DNA of 64,000 bases from Cyrtodaria siliqua (GCA_037043455.1 JAWPHD010010388.1:1-64000), one strand, 5' to 3'; shown: positions 22,850 to 33,325, counted from the first letter of the stretch. The notes: generated by a model not told the origin, from the letters alone. A program made the numbers and translations.

Positions 22850-23836
22850 CCCATTGCAGGAATATCGAATCGACATTGGGCTATATCAATTCTTTAAACA
22901 ATACCTCGGTCATGAATGCTATTGCAAAAACGCCACAGTTTGGGAAACTATTCGGGAACAACAATATTAATAAATGGGGATTCTTTTGCATACATTTGTG
23001 AAAGTTGTAACATAATATCCGAATTTAAAGTTTTATTTAATTTTAAACTATTGCAACTTAAATTGAACATGAATCGCTTTTCTGAGAGAACATTAACCAA
23101 TGGCTCCTACCATTCGAAAATGAATTTGGCAACTAGGAGACTCTTTTTTTTTCTTTTGTTAAATTCCATTTTTAAAGTTTGTTCACAAAGTGTAGAATGT
23201 TTAAATTGGACTGAAAAACGGATATATTAGAAAATAGTTAATTTAGAAGGTTTTGGGATGCATTAATTATCTTATCATTTAGCAAACCAGTAGGATTCTC
23301 AATAAGTTCTATATCTTCTTACGTTAAATCGAAACTGGGAATCCATGTTGTTTTAGCGCAGATCTCAATGGATTCATCCGATAGATAAGTGTTTGTAACA
23401 GATTCTTCTAAAATGCAATACAATTCATTTATGACTGGCATTTCTTTATTGTAACGTATCAGCTTTTGTTTAGGTGTACTTTGGTTATCATAGGAACATT
23501 TTTTGAAAGGGGATACGTCTAAAAATAATTCATAAACTGGACTGTTTTCATTGAAAGGGATAGTAATATTCGTATGCTTTTGTGTACTTTGGTCAAACCA
23601 ATTTCTTTTTTACGTTTTTTAGTTGAATTAAGGAGAACGAATTGGTTATTAGAATATAATGGGGTGGACGCCTTAACCGAATTTGGGGTGGGTATTACTT
23701 CAAAATCGGCTTTCTTTGGCTTTTTCTTAACCAGTTTTTTTTGTCCGTTCGTGACTTGTTATTTCTTATCAATAATAAAAGACTGATTCTTGTTAACTAA
23801 TTTATTTTCAACTCTGCTGTTTACATTTAATGCCAT
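22850..23836 (-). pseudogene. Decayed Ulp1-like (C48) cysteine protease gene in E2
   Basis: Read on the minus strand across several frameshifts and stops. A possible start is the ATG at 23836 (MALNVNSRVENK). Next come a Lys-rich segment (KKLVKKKPKKADF) and a long open stretch from about 23570 with FLDVSPFKKCSYDN, NELYCILEES, YLSDESIEICAK and EDIELIENPTGLLNDKIINA. The LLNDKIINASQNLL block resembles the substrate-side WLND helix of Ulp1/SENP proteases. Then a HW pair in GRSHWLMF (near 23100) and CGVFAIAF (catalytic Cys codon near 22936) give His and Cys about 55 residues apart, as in that family. The Asp position seems to read Asn (CNSLKL). Proteases of this clan cut ubiquitin-like modifiers and are carried by several large DNA transposons. 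The frame is clearly dead. Assignment is by motif only. Confidence 0.62.
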
Positions 23837-24344
23837 CTTCACAGATAATATATGGTAAGATAATGGTCTCTCAGCTGGGCAGCTGCAACGTTCCTTTGGC
23901 ACTAAAGTAACAGTACGCTTTGAGCCTTTTATTCCCTGAAAAATTATAGGACACTTTGTTTTGAATAAATTATGTCAACACACGAACGAATCGTTCGTGT
24001 TTATTTATATCTCGCTTCTCGTGCAGCATATAGGCGACGGGGATATAAATAAATTAAATACCTAACAATATATAATGTTTGATTACGAATGTTATTACAG
24101 GATACAATTACTTAAGTATTCACTATGACACACTTTCTTTAAAAGCCGGAATTGTGAAATAAAAGTATCTTGTCTTATCTTATTAATTGTTTCAATTAAA
24201 GAAATGCACATTGCCAAGTATTGTTTGATAATCAATTTGTAAATCAATTAAAACAAAAATCACCCATAGCACTTTGTCTTTAAATCACAGCTTTAATTTA
24301 AATGAAATTGTGTCATACATGGACAGTGAATGCTTATAATTTAG

Positions 24345-24525
24345 TTACTTGTAAAAACACCGCACCTTTTAACAATCTGTTAGTTCATTGATAGGATAAT
24401 TGACAACCATTGATTTTATTTTGTATTTGTAAATCAATTTAATCTGTTGTAAAAACATCGCACCTGTGCAACTTTATATTAGTTTGTTAAAAGGATCAGT
24501 GACAACCATTGGTTATAAATACTGC
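24345..24525. repeat. Degenerate tandem pair
   Basis: TTGTAAAAACA(C/T)CGCACCT, then TTAGTT or TTAGTTTG, then GACAACCATTG occurs twice with a spacing of about 95 bp. Non-coding. Confidence 0.6.
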
Positions 24526-24865
24526 TATTTAATAGACATTTTGTTAAATTTGACAATATATTAATTATTTCTTTAGACCAAATGTCAGTTTATATTGATT
24601 TGTATATATTTTAACTCTATTTTGACAGTAATATATATGTATTCTCTCCTGTGATTGAGGGAAATAAAGATCTAGATTTTCGGCAAACATGCATTTGCCC
24701 TCTAGTTATGTGGAATGCGTTGTTTTCAGTAATAAAGATTGATTCGCGTAATTCATACAATGCAGGAGTTCTATAAAATAAATAGGTCATTATGTAAATA
24801 ATTAATCAAACAGTAACTCTATTACTTTAAAAAGCAATACATTTAAATAGTGGTATTTCTGAGGT

Positions 24866-24898
24866 GGGGGGGGGGGGGGTGGGGGGGGGGCGGGGGGG
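24866..24898 (+). repeat. Poly-G tract
   Basis: About 33 bases of G with single T and C interruptions, directly before the 246-bp tandem duplication. Confidence 0.85.
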
Positions 24899-25391
24899 AA
24901 TTATGGAAAATATAATAATTTTCACCTTTTTTCATACAAGGAAACCATTTCAGTTGAATGTTTATTTATTTTGTTTTGTATTTGGTGATGTTCTTTTTCA
25001 TAACCGCCAAGTATAATTATGTACTTTTACATGTACGATTTAAAATCACCATGAATGTCCCGTGCGGCACGTGCATGCGTAAAATATAATATACATATTT
25101 ATTTAATTGTTACAAACTATGTTTAGATTAGTTTAACATAAGATAATTATGGAAAATATAATAATTTTCACCTTTTTTCATACAAGGAAACCATTTCAGT
25201 TGAATGTTTATTTATTTTGTTTTGTATTTGGTGATGTTCTTTTTCATAACCGCCAAGTATAATTATGTACTTTTACATGTACGATTTAAAATCACCATGA
25301 ATGTCCCGTGCGGCACGTGCATGCGTAAAATATAATATACATATTTATTTAATTGTTACAAACTATGTTTAGATTAGTTTAACATAAGATA
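24899..25391. repeat. Perfect 246-bp tandem duplication in E2
   Basis: TTATGGAAAATATAATAATT through AACATAAGATAA at 24901-25146 repeats at 25147-25392 with no difference that I can see. It is either very recent or an assembly artefact at the neighbouring poly-G tract. Confidence 0.9.
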
Positions 25392-26606
25392 ATTTATTAA
25401 TTGTTGCCATCTGTAGACTATATATTTTAAATAACATTATCTCATTACCTGCATTAATAATACAATTAACGGGAAACACGGCAACCTTGAAGTTATTTTT
25501 AGAACTGTTCTTAGTTATTCTGCTATTTGCTTTTAACTCTTTAAACAATTGCACATACGTCATTTAAAAAACTAACTGCACAACGCGAGTTTCAAACAAA
25601 TCAAGATTACCGTTTGTTAACACGTGCCACAAAGGTGAATATGTAATCAATATGTAACGCATTTCAAGGAAAAACGCTCGTGGCATGTTTACGTCCTCGT
25701 GACAACATTATTTTTTTTAAATATTCTTTTAACACGTGACTTAATATGTTATTATGTTAAACGTTATTCCCTGTTCCTACCCAGATATAATGCTATTCTC
25801 TCTCGACAGCTGTTTTACGCATGGGTAAAACCTTGCTTGTTAAAATATTGATGTAAATACTTTGTCTGGCTATGACCAACTATTTTTTTAATAAGTGTAC
25901 AGTTTCAAATATATTAATCACAATTAATTCATAAACACACAGTGTTTGCAATCAATTACAAATGCTGCAAACAATATAGATTTAGCTTTTAATTTTTTAA
26001 TTCAGCAAATTAGTTTTGTTGAACATACAATTTACCTTAAGAATTGCTTGAAAAGAAATATAAAAAGATCGGACAGGGAAAACTGCTACAAACTTAACAC
26101 TTACATAAATCCCTGAACATTTGAAAATATTCAAACAGTGCGTCAGATTTCCGGATTAACCCAACATTAAATAACAATTTCTACAAACTAATTGATCTTT
26201 TAATTTCACTTTGAACAATTTAAGTTGGTTAAAATTACCAATTTGGTAAATTATTGCGGATTATTATTTCGGATTTACTTTGATCTCTGTAATCAATGCT
26301 AATTGCTACAAACAAACAATTAAGGTCTTAATTGAATATTATGTGTGACCTCATGTTAATAAACTATACAGAAATATATCAGAATAACTTAAATTTAAAT
26401 TACTTATAAAATCAATGCGAATTTTAAAACACACACTTTTATTTCTATTTGATAAAATAAAATAGTAAAGTAATAACATAATAAAAGTATACATATATTT
26501 AAAGCAGTAAAGAAATAAATAGTTGATTGATGTACTAATCGTTAGATAGCATGAAAAACTGTCAGCAGACGTCGGTAAAATCATTAGCAATAATCAAAAG
26601 CACATA

Positions 26607-26685
26607 ACTTTGTCATTTAAAGACGGATTATAGTCATTTTAGATCTAAATAAAGTGCATAACATAAGCTTTAGGAATATTTAACA
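26607..26685. repeat. Inverted repeat flanking the E2-specific middle, right arm
   Basis: Partner of 22035-22112 (ATAAAGTGCATAACATAAGC). Confidence 0.65.
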
Positions 26686-27019
26686 GAAATCGTGATCACA
26701 GTACAATACAATCATGTGGAATTGTTTAACCACTTATTATGTTGAATGTGTATAGTCAACTCAAGTTTTAATCCGCCGCTGTTCAGTTATTACGATTACA
26801 CAATTAACACCTGGTATACACACACGCAGTAAGCGCGTCATTTAGTTCAGGCGCGGCGGCTGTTTAAAGCAAGGTACCTAGTGTTAATCCCAGTTATGTA
26901 AAAACGCTAAATATACACATGTGTAACTCATTATTCATATTACACCATGTGTAGTTTAAAAAGGCATCTCTATTATAATTAAATAGTATGCCTATTATTT
27001 ATTTAGCGCGTCGGAATGT

Positions 27020-27360
27020 TTTACTGTCTAAATGGTCTGCATTTTCATTGGTCAAACGGCAAAACACGGAAACCCGTTTTTTTCCGTTTGCTCAGTCACC
27101 GTTTACAGTTTAGGCGTTTTGCGTTCTGACTGTTCAAACAAAATATTAGCAATCTGATTGGCTAAACTTACAAAAGCAAAAACTCGAAATGGCACAAACC
27201 AGTTTTCAGCAGAAAAACGTTTACAAACGTTTTCCTTCAATTTTGATTAGCTGATCGACAGAAAACCAGTTCAACGCGTTTATTAAGTGTCGCGTTTCAA
27301 CTTCGTTTAGCTATCGTTTGAAACTAGTTTGTGCTCGGTAATAAAACGGTTCTATACCTG
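27020..27360 (-). repeat. E2 right end (A-type terminal region)
   Basis: Matches the reverse complement of 9926-10270 and ends CTCGGTAATAAAACGGTTCTATACCTG. Homology to E1 extends inward to about 26690 (GCGCGGCGGCTGTTTA, TCAGTTATTACGATTACACAA). Confidence 0.85.
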
Positions 27361-27364
27361 TACA

Positions 27365-27650
27365 AGGCTCCCCATTACGTGGTCCCGCCTTAATATCATT
27401 AAACGATGCTTATTTTAGCAGGATCTTATAACAAATATTTCGAAAACAAAACACGTTTATAAATTTTGTATTGAAAAATGAAATATCCTGTTTAAAATTA
27501 CCAATTAAATATTTTAATTTTACAATATGCAGACTTTTTATCCGAAATTAAAGCTTTATTTCATAACCCAGCCAACCCCGTGTTAGCTTCTTAGATAATG
27601 GGTTGGATGGGGTATGAAAGTTAACACTCGTACCACGTGATGCAGACGGG
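27365..27650 (-). repeat. Dispersed repeat C, copy 1 (possible SINE body)
   Basis: Its minus strand matches 50833-51150: TATTGTAAAATTAAAATATTTAAT, TAATTTTAAACAG, GTGTTTT(A/G)TTTTCGAA and the end CAGGACCACGTAATG (C1 reads CGGGACCACGTAATG). It begins next to a tRNA-like head (27645-27711), so a tRNA-derived SINE is likely. E2 lies directly on its other side. Confidence 0.65.
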
Positions 27651-27711
27651 GAATAGAATCCCGGTCTCCCGCGTAACAGGCGGGGATACTTACCACTATA
27701 CATTTACTTGT
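27645..27711 (-). tRNA. tRNA-Asp-like sequence (SINE head or pseudogene)
   Basis: The minus strand reads TATAGTGGTAAGTATCCCCG, CCTGTTACGCGGGAGACCGG, GATTCTATTCCCCG. This is close to eukaryotic tRNA-Asp through the D arm, anticodon arm and T arm. The anticodon is GTT where tRNA-Asp has GTC, the T loop has TTCTA for TTCGA, and the acceptor strands do not pair. It is therefore not a functional tRNA; most likely it is the 5' head of repeat C. Confidence 0.7.
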
Positions 27712-28039
27712 ATTTTTTTTTCCAGAAAGTTAGTGCTATAAGTGCATTTACTGATCAGTGACCTAAATTCGTTGGCTATATTGCTCAGTTGATGTTCATT
27801 GAAATTTGAGTATAAATTAAATAAAAGGTTCAATATTTTGCCACATTCACTGCAGATCGTTTTGTACTGGTGTGGCTATACTTATCAGCCTTTGTTTGCC
27901 TACATCTGAGTCCAAAATAATTTAATTGTAGGTGTTCATCCTTTCGCCGCCAAATTTCAAATATCATCTGCTAAAAGGCGAATTTAAACCTTCTGAATAT
28001 ATTTTATATATAAAGTTTTATGGAAAACATTTTTTACGG
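27712..28039. other. No gene recognised
   Basis: AT-rich; nothing supported. Confidence 0.35.
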
Positions 28040-28560
28040 AATGGAGAACAGTGTAAAAAGGAGTATGATAATGGACCTTTCGAAACGGCCGACCACGACA
28101 CATACGAAATAGTGCAGTCTCGGTTTGATTGAGACTGTTCATGAGCGGTAGTTAAATATGCTAGATACCGCTCACGCCCTCTAGCCCCGGGTTGAGCAGA
28201 ACTCAATATTGATAAAAAATCAACAGTACAGAGTTTTATCCATCTCGAAGATGACAATCATATGGCGGTGGATATAGCAATAATTGTATCTTTATTTCAT
28301 CCCCTATATCCAGCGGCGTATGGTCCCAGGATCTAATAAAATAGTATGCCCAGGAGAGAAAAATAAACAAAAGGGAATTTAGTTGGGAGTAGCGGTTATG
28401 AAGCCTGCGTATCACAAGTAACAGTCAAAACACTAAATTAAAAAGCAGACAACATATCCTATGAGTGGTTAAACAATACCCAGAGCGTTTTATCAGTCAG
28501 AGTAGTGGAACCACTGAATCGAAAATTAAGTAAGAAAAGAAAAGAACTTGAAAATGTACC
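28040..28560 (+). repeat. Double-hairpin repeat H, copy 1
   Basis: It contains CAGTCTC/GAGACTG around GGTTTGATT, followed at once by TGAGCGGTAG...CTACCGCTC (here with one mismatch, ATACCGCTC), then GCCCTCTAGCCC and GGTTGAGCAGAACT. The downstream 300 bp (GTAGCGGTTATGAAGCCTGC, GCAGACAACATATCCTAT, AACAATACCCAGAGC, GTGGAACCAC) match 51840-52090. Three copies share this order. It could be an LTR leader or a structured SINE; no coding frame is conserved. Confidence 0.75.
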
Positions 28561-28679
28561 ACCGATCACTAAATATAAGTATCGGACTCAGCGATCTTCA
28601 AAGATTGAATGAATAACAGTACTGACTGCAAGCGCGAGGAGACGTTTTACTGCCGCCACACTGCACAAGCAACGCCACT

Positions 28680-28890
28680 GTGCTATAAAAATGAGTATGA
28701 TAATGGACATTCGAAACGACCGATCACGACACATACGAAATATTGCAGTCTCGGTTTGATTGAGACTGTTCATGAACGGTAGTGAAATATGCTAGCTACC
28801 GCTCACGCCCTCTAGCCCCGGGTTGAGCAGAACTGAATATTCATAAATATCAACAGTATAGAGTTTTAACCATCCCGAATCGGTCTAAGC
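28680..28890 (+). repeat. Double-hairpin repeat H, copy 2 (partial)
   Basis: Same double hairpin at about 28745-28810 (CAGTCTC...GAGACTG, then GAACGGTAG...CTACCGCTC). Similarity ends near ACCATCCCGAA, about 28880. Confidence 0.75.
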
Positions 28891-29459
28891 ATAGTGTACA
28901 TGCAGATCTGGGTCTACACTGGTTGTAAAATCAGTGTTTCCGACTGTGGCAGCGATAGGGTTAATTAAAGAATTTCAAGAATTTCAACTGATTGTGTATT
29001 GTTGGAAATATATTATTTTGTGCTGACATTTTTTTTGATAATACTCGTACTTGTTTTTTACCGGTGTATATTATTTCGATTTTGTATTTGTTTGTTTTTT
29101 GCGTTCTTTGGGTTTATTTATTGCGTTATATTTGGTGCATAGGGACGTGACATATACATACATTGATATTTCAGCACTGATTTATTGCGATAGCGAATTG
29201 GTTCTTGTATTTTAAGTGCATATATTTAGACACATAGTGCTTTTGTTTTCATATACTGGGATAATTAATGATTCTGATTGAATATACCTTGTAAAGTAGA
29301 GATTTCAAATGTACAGATTTACTCTTAATTGAAGTTTAGTGAATCATCATACCTCATTATGTAAGAAGCTACTTCGCCAAAGGTACAGGCTGAAATAACA
29401 GTGATAACGACCCCTGAGAAGAGAAATTAATTATTCATCAGTTACCTTCTGGTCATGCG
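28891..29459. other. No gene recognised
   Basis: T-rich stretch leading to the ORF at 29460; nothing else supported. Confidence 0.35.
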
Positions 29460-29906
29460 ATGGAACAAGTTCTCGATCGTTTGGAGGACACTATTACCAA
29501 GATATTTGATATTTTACCTAAGGTTCAGCCAATGGCTAAACAGGAGACCAGTACACTCTCGAATCCCGTAATAGAGAGCAATAGAGAATATCGGACCATC
29601 GTAGATAAGTTGAGCCGTGAGACTGGTACTATCTCTAAGGTACCGTATGCACCTCATTTAGTGCCGCCGTCGGTACGGTTGCCACAGCCGCCTCTGAAAT
29701 GGTTGCCACAACTGCCGTCATCTATAACTGAGACCCAGGGACCATATGTGCCTCAGCATATGGAACCTCAGGTACCACCATCATCATTGACACAGAATGC
29801 CGCTGCCCGATTTCCGACGCCAGTGCAGACCAATAGTACTGGATCACATGCATCCATACATACATCCACTCCTTCTTTTCAGTTACACCGCAGGTGTGAC
29901 CAGTAG
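29460..29906 (+). CDS. Proline-rich ORF of unknown function, gag-like
   Basis: A 148-residue open frame from ATG (29460) to TAG. An amphipathic N-terminus (VLDRLEDTITKIFDIL) is followed by a Pro/Gln-rich region (PSVRLPQPPLKWLPQLP, YVPQHMEPQVPPSS). Reading-frame quality continues in another frame at 29890-30000 (RSTPVIQPFRSKISYFSDDD), so a frameshift is likely. Composition suits a retroelement gag, and double-hairpin repeat H copies lie about 600 bp upstream. No zinc knuckle or capsid motif is seen. It could also be part of a host gene. No family is recognised. Confidence 0.4.
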   Translation: MEQVLDRLEDTITKIFDILPKVQPMAKQETSTLSNPVIESNREYRTIVDKLSRETGTISKVPYAPHLVPPSVRLPQPPLKWLPQLPSSITETQGPYVPQHMEPQVPPSSLTQNAAARFPTPVQTNSTGSHASIHTSTPSFQLHRRCDQ

Positions 29907-30351
29907 ATCCACTCCAGTTATCCAACCTTTTAGATCCAAAATCTCTTATTTTTCAGATGATGACCATGTACCCAAGGGTGAGGCTCCATACATTTTTTGA
30001 AAATACGAGGCTCAGGGTTTGATACCCAACCCTGATCTTAGTTGCACTTAGTCGTACAGACTATACCTTCTTCTCTTCGAGTCTCTGCTCGTTTACTTTC
30101 TATTTCTCTTGGTATGGACGCCAGGTCCACTTAATTGCTAGATAAGTTGGATGGTCTATATTCTGATGTATCATCCAGAGAGGAATTGATGACAGAATTA
30201 TTTAGCAGTCTTCAGCGTCCGTTTGCCTGTATGATACAAGAGGTGTTCAACTTATAACGTAACACTTTTGTATATTATGACATATTATTTTTCAGCGGAT
30301 TGAAGTAATTATCATAAACATGGGTGATTATACCTACGCTTTTAAATGAAT

Positions 30352-30415
30352 GAATAAACGATTGGTGTTTTACGGCACGTCGACACATAATTAGGTCATA
30401 TTGAAAAAAACAAAA
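30352..30415 (-). mobile_element. LINE 3' end, short 5'-truncated copy
   Basis: The minus strand reads CAATATGACCTAATTATGTG, then TCGACGTGCCGTAAAACACC and an ATTCATTCATT tail. This matches the 3' end of the LINE at 7760-7812. It is only about 60 bp long and lies next to family A copy A2. Confidence 0.8.
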
Positions 30416-30424
30416 GGTAGATTA

Positions 30425-31371
30425 AAATCGCCTCAGTTAGTCCATTACCATATCTCCTCCTAAACTGCTAAACAGAATTCAAGAAAACTGAGGATATGAA
30501 TTTACCTTGGGGGGAAGGGCCAAAAGGTCAAAAATAACAAAAATTCAATTACACTCTCATTTTCCATATTTCTGCACATAACTTGGTACATGTTATCGTC
30601 TGTGGAAGATAAAAAACATTTCAAACAATTTTATTATTTCGAACGCGGATGTCTGCCCGGCGGATCAGGGTGGGAAGTGATGTGTCTTCTCTGAGTAGTT
30701 ATGTCTCAAATGATATGGTGATGGTATTACACTGTATACATTTGTTTCCTCCTTCGTCATCGGGTAACAGTGACTCGATGTGTTTTAGTTACGTCTGAAA
30801 CAATCATTTTGATTAAGGGATTACAGTGTATGATAATATGTCTTTCTCCTATATGTTTGTGTGTGGAGGGTGTAAGTGGCGTCAAATGGTCCAGTATACA
30901 AAGAATTCAATTGCTGTGTCATTTTTAAATTATTATTTTTTTAAACTTGGCAAATATACAAATATTCTCCTCTGAAAATACAAAGCATATCAAACACGTT
31001 CAGTGTTTCCACCTTAGAGGTGTGCCGAGGTGGGGGAGGATGGGCTTGGTTTGCGTGGGGGATGAGGGTGGGGTGGGAGGGGAGAGGTCAATTCGGTCAA
31101 GTAACTATTTTTCTTTCTCAATAGGAAATTGCTCCAGGGTCACCAAGGGTCTCTCGGATAGGAGTAAACAGTTCAAATACAAAAATACCCTCAACTTGTT
31201 CATTTACAGTGGCATACACGTATACAGAAAAGCATAAATAGTACTATTTCTGATCAGAGTATCAAAAAACGATCAAAACAATTACATGTAAAATGGATAC
31301 TGGCTTAAAGGGAATTGAACTGGGTGAAGAAAATGTGGGTATTGAGACGGCACGCCACCGATTTCGTTCTA
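30425..31371 (-). repeat. Dispersed repeat family A, copy A2
   Basis: Reversed family A: ATCTCCTCCTAAA near 30450, CTGTCTGCCCGG-like near 30650, CATTTGTTTCCTCC near 30745, and the end GAAGAAAATGTGGGTATTGAG to CGTTC at 31369. It is interrupted by a MITE at 31372 and resumes as GTTTAAT after 31921. A 96-residue open frame at 30947-31237 is not conserved in other copies. Confidence 0.7.
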
Positions 31372-31919
31372 TTGTTCGGGGCGCTTGTTTCAGCCAAAGG
31401 GTTTTCGTCATCAACAGGAGCAGTTTTATAGATACGTACATAAATTACATATCATTTTACTGGAATGTTTAGCGGTAAATAAAAATATCTTACTTTTCAA
31501 AATCGGCTAATAAATAAATATTTTACAGCCAAAATGCTTTTTTAGCGGGACTTTTCCCATGTAAATTTCCTGTTGCTGGGGCAGCAGAAAACAAAGACAA
31601 TCTCAAATAACTTCAGTTAGCCCATATACTTCGCTATAAATCTTTCAGAGTGTCTTAATTTACATTTATCCAACACATTACAAATAATTTTGGATAAAAA
31701 TTCTAAAAACAAATAATCAATTTCAAGACAGCAGAAGTTTGCATTGAAAACCAATGTTTGCATGTGAAAATTTTATTAGTCAACCGATTTTGAAAAGTAA
31801 GGTACTTTTATTTACCACTAGAAATGTTCGTTTCGCTGATATACATTTTATTTAGGTCCTATTTGAATTTTGTCTTAAAAGTCCAAAAATCCTTTGACTT
31901 AAACAAGTGCCCCGAACAA
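31372..31919. mobile_element. 548-bp MITE with long terminal inverted repeats
   Basis: Ends TTGTTCGGGGCGCTTGTTT and, inverted, TTGTTCGGGGCACTTGTTT, with TA at 31370-31371 and 31920-31921. Inverted similarity extends about 150 bp, including CTTACTTTTCAAAATCGG near 31489 and its complement near 31785. The uninterrupted site survives in family A copies A3 (TTCTAGTTTAAT at 49177) and A1, which proves the TA duplication. It has no coding capacity. The TA target and inverted repeats suit a Tc1/mariner-type or similar MITE. Confidence 0.88.
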
Positions 31920-31921
31920 TA

Positions 31922-32639
31922 GTTTAATTTAATAGGAGTAAACAGGACAATAAATCTGGATCCTGGACGGTGTTATACAATTTCGGGGACACAACATCGG
32001 TGTCACGAGTTTTTTTATGATGTGAAACTTAGATCATCTAGAGCAACACATAGCTGTGACGGGAATATTTGTGGATTTAAAGTAGAATATCGCCTAAGCC
32101 TGTGCTAGGAGGTTTGAGATATGTTGCACTTTACATTATCTCTCAAGAGCAGACTCAATAAAACAGAGTCTGCTACTAGTATCTCCTGTTTGTGTTTATT
32201 GCATCCAAAGAATCCCCAGCATGTATTGACCATTACGAGGTGCAGACATATCGTCACACATAAACTCTGCGGTATGACTGTTGAGGCCACCGTTTCATAA
32301 TTTACCCAGTTAAAATACTTGCACTTCCCGGTGACCTAAGGCTTCTTCTAATGGCCTGTCCTTTCTTAATAACATAAGTCAAGAGTGTATATCTACATAC
32401 AGTATAGTCGAATCCAAATGATCGTTGACCAATATGTTAAATAAGTACTCATCTGTAGATAACTATATTCTATTTATTTGCAAGTGTGTATATTCTGCTC
32501 TTAAATGTTAAGTTATAAATATTTTTCGTTCTTTCCTTAAAATAAAGTAATACAACTTATTTTTTATAGATGAGGAAATCATAACAATGCCTGCAGCCGA
32601 TGTTTCGAACTAGAAGTTTTCATATAATTTTTAATAATC
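31922..32639. other. No gene recognised
   Basis: A few bases of family A follow the MITE; the rest is unassigned. Confidence 0.35.
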
Positions 32640-33325
32640 GTGAAAACGACAAATAGCACAAAAACGCATATTCCACTTTTCAACGTTCAGACATGGGCAT
32701 ATAAGACTACTGTAAACTTAAACAACAATCAGCAAGATATCCTTCCATCTGATAACATCCCAAATACAAAACTATGGATAAGGGCGACATCTGCAATGAA
32801 TCACCCAGATCCTAGGAGGAAGGGATGCCATGCCAGAGTACATCAGCCAGCATCAGGGTCAGAGTCTTCGAGCTCAACATCTCAACCATTTACAGTACAA
32901 ACGAACGTAATACCTCAGGGGAGACCCCGTGTTCCATCTGTACCAACTACATATGGTACCTTTCCAACAGGGGGAAATATGGACCATATCACTAAGTGGA
33001 AACCCCAAGGCCTCATCCCGAAATCACAGAACCCGTGCGTTCACCAATACCGAGTGCGAGTAGACAGCCGGTACTTCCTGTTGCAGGGAAAACCTACCCG
33101 ATGCCCCAAAGAGCCATCGTTGATGTCGACACCATCGGTTGCACGTGCCAGACCAGACAGCCGAGACCTCTGTTCCGAGTTCCAGTGCACATCCGACTGA
33201 GGAGCACCTGCCAAGCCATATTGCTTGGAATTAAGAGGATAGAGCGAAAATATCAAACGGTCGATACCGGAATAATCACCACGACGACTGATCCGACAGA
33301 GGAAGGCATCGGACCGATACGGTGA
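32640..33325 (+). CDS. Broken Ser/Pro-rich ORF pair, gag-like, unknown
   Basis: The upstream frame (32640-33200) is open but lacks an ATG at its left end (GTG there). It reads TTVNLNNNQQDILPS, then SGSESSSSTSQPFTVQTN, RPRVPSVPTTYGTFPTGG and KWKPQGLIP. The second frame (32996-33325) takes over with PVRSPIPSASRQPVLPVAG and QRAIVDVDTIG. A frameshift near 33010 would join them. KWKPQGLIP resembles the KYEAQGLIPNP that can be read after the 29460 ORF, so the two may be copies of one protein. No known domain is seen. A retroelement gag or a decayed host exon are both possible. Confidence 0.35.

Larger units (their letters stand above)
18541..27360 (-). mobile_element. E2: 8.8 kb copy of the E1 family, opposite orientation, with protease remnant
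   Basis: Starts CAGCTATCGAATCG (18541) after TA, and ends CGGTTCTATACCTG (27360) before TA. Its B-type end is on the left and its A-type end on the right, the reverse of E1. Both terminal regions and about 2.9 kb of the B side match E1; the middle (about 21.4-26.7 kb) is different and about 2.2 kb longer, and carries the protease pseudogene. No transposase was recognised. It is inferred to be the less deleted relative of E1. The superfamily is unassigned: a TA target fits several DNA transposon groups. Confidence 0.82.
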
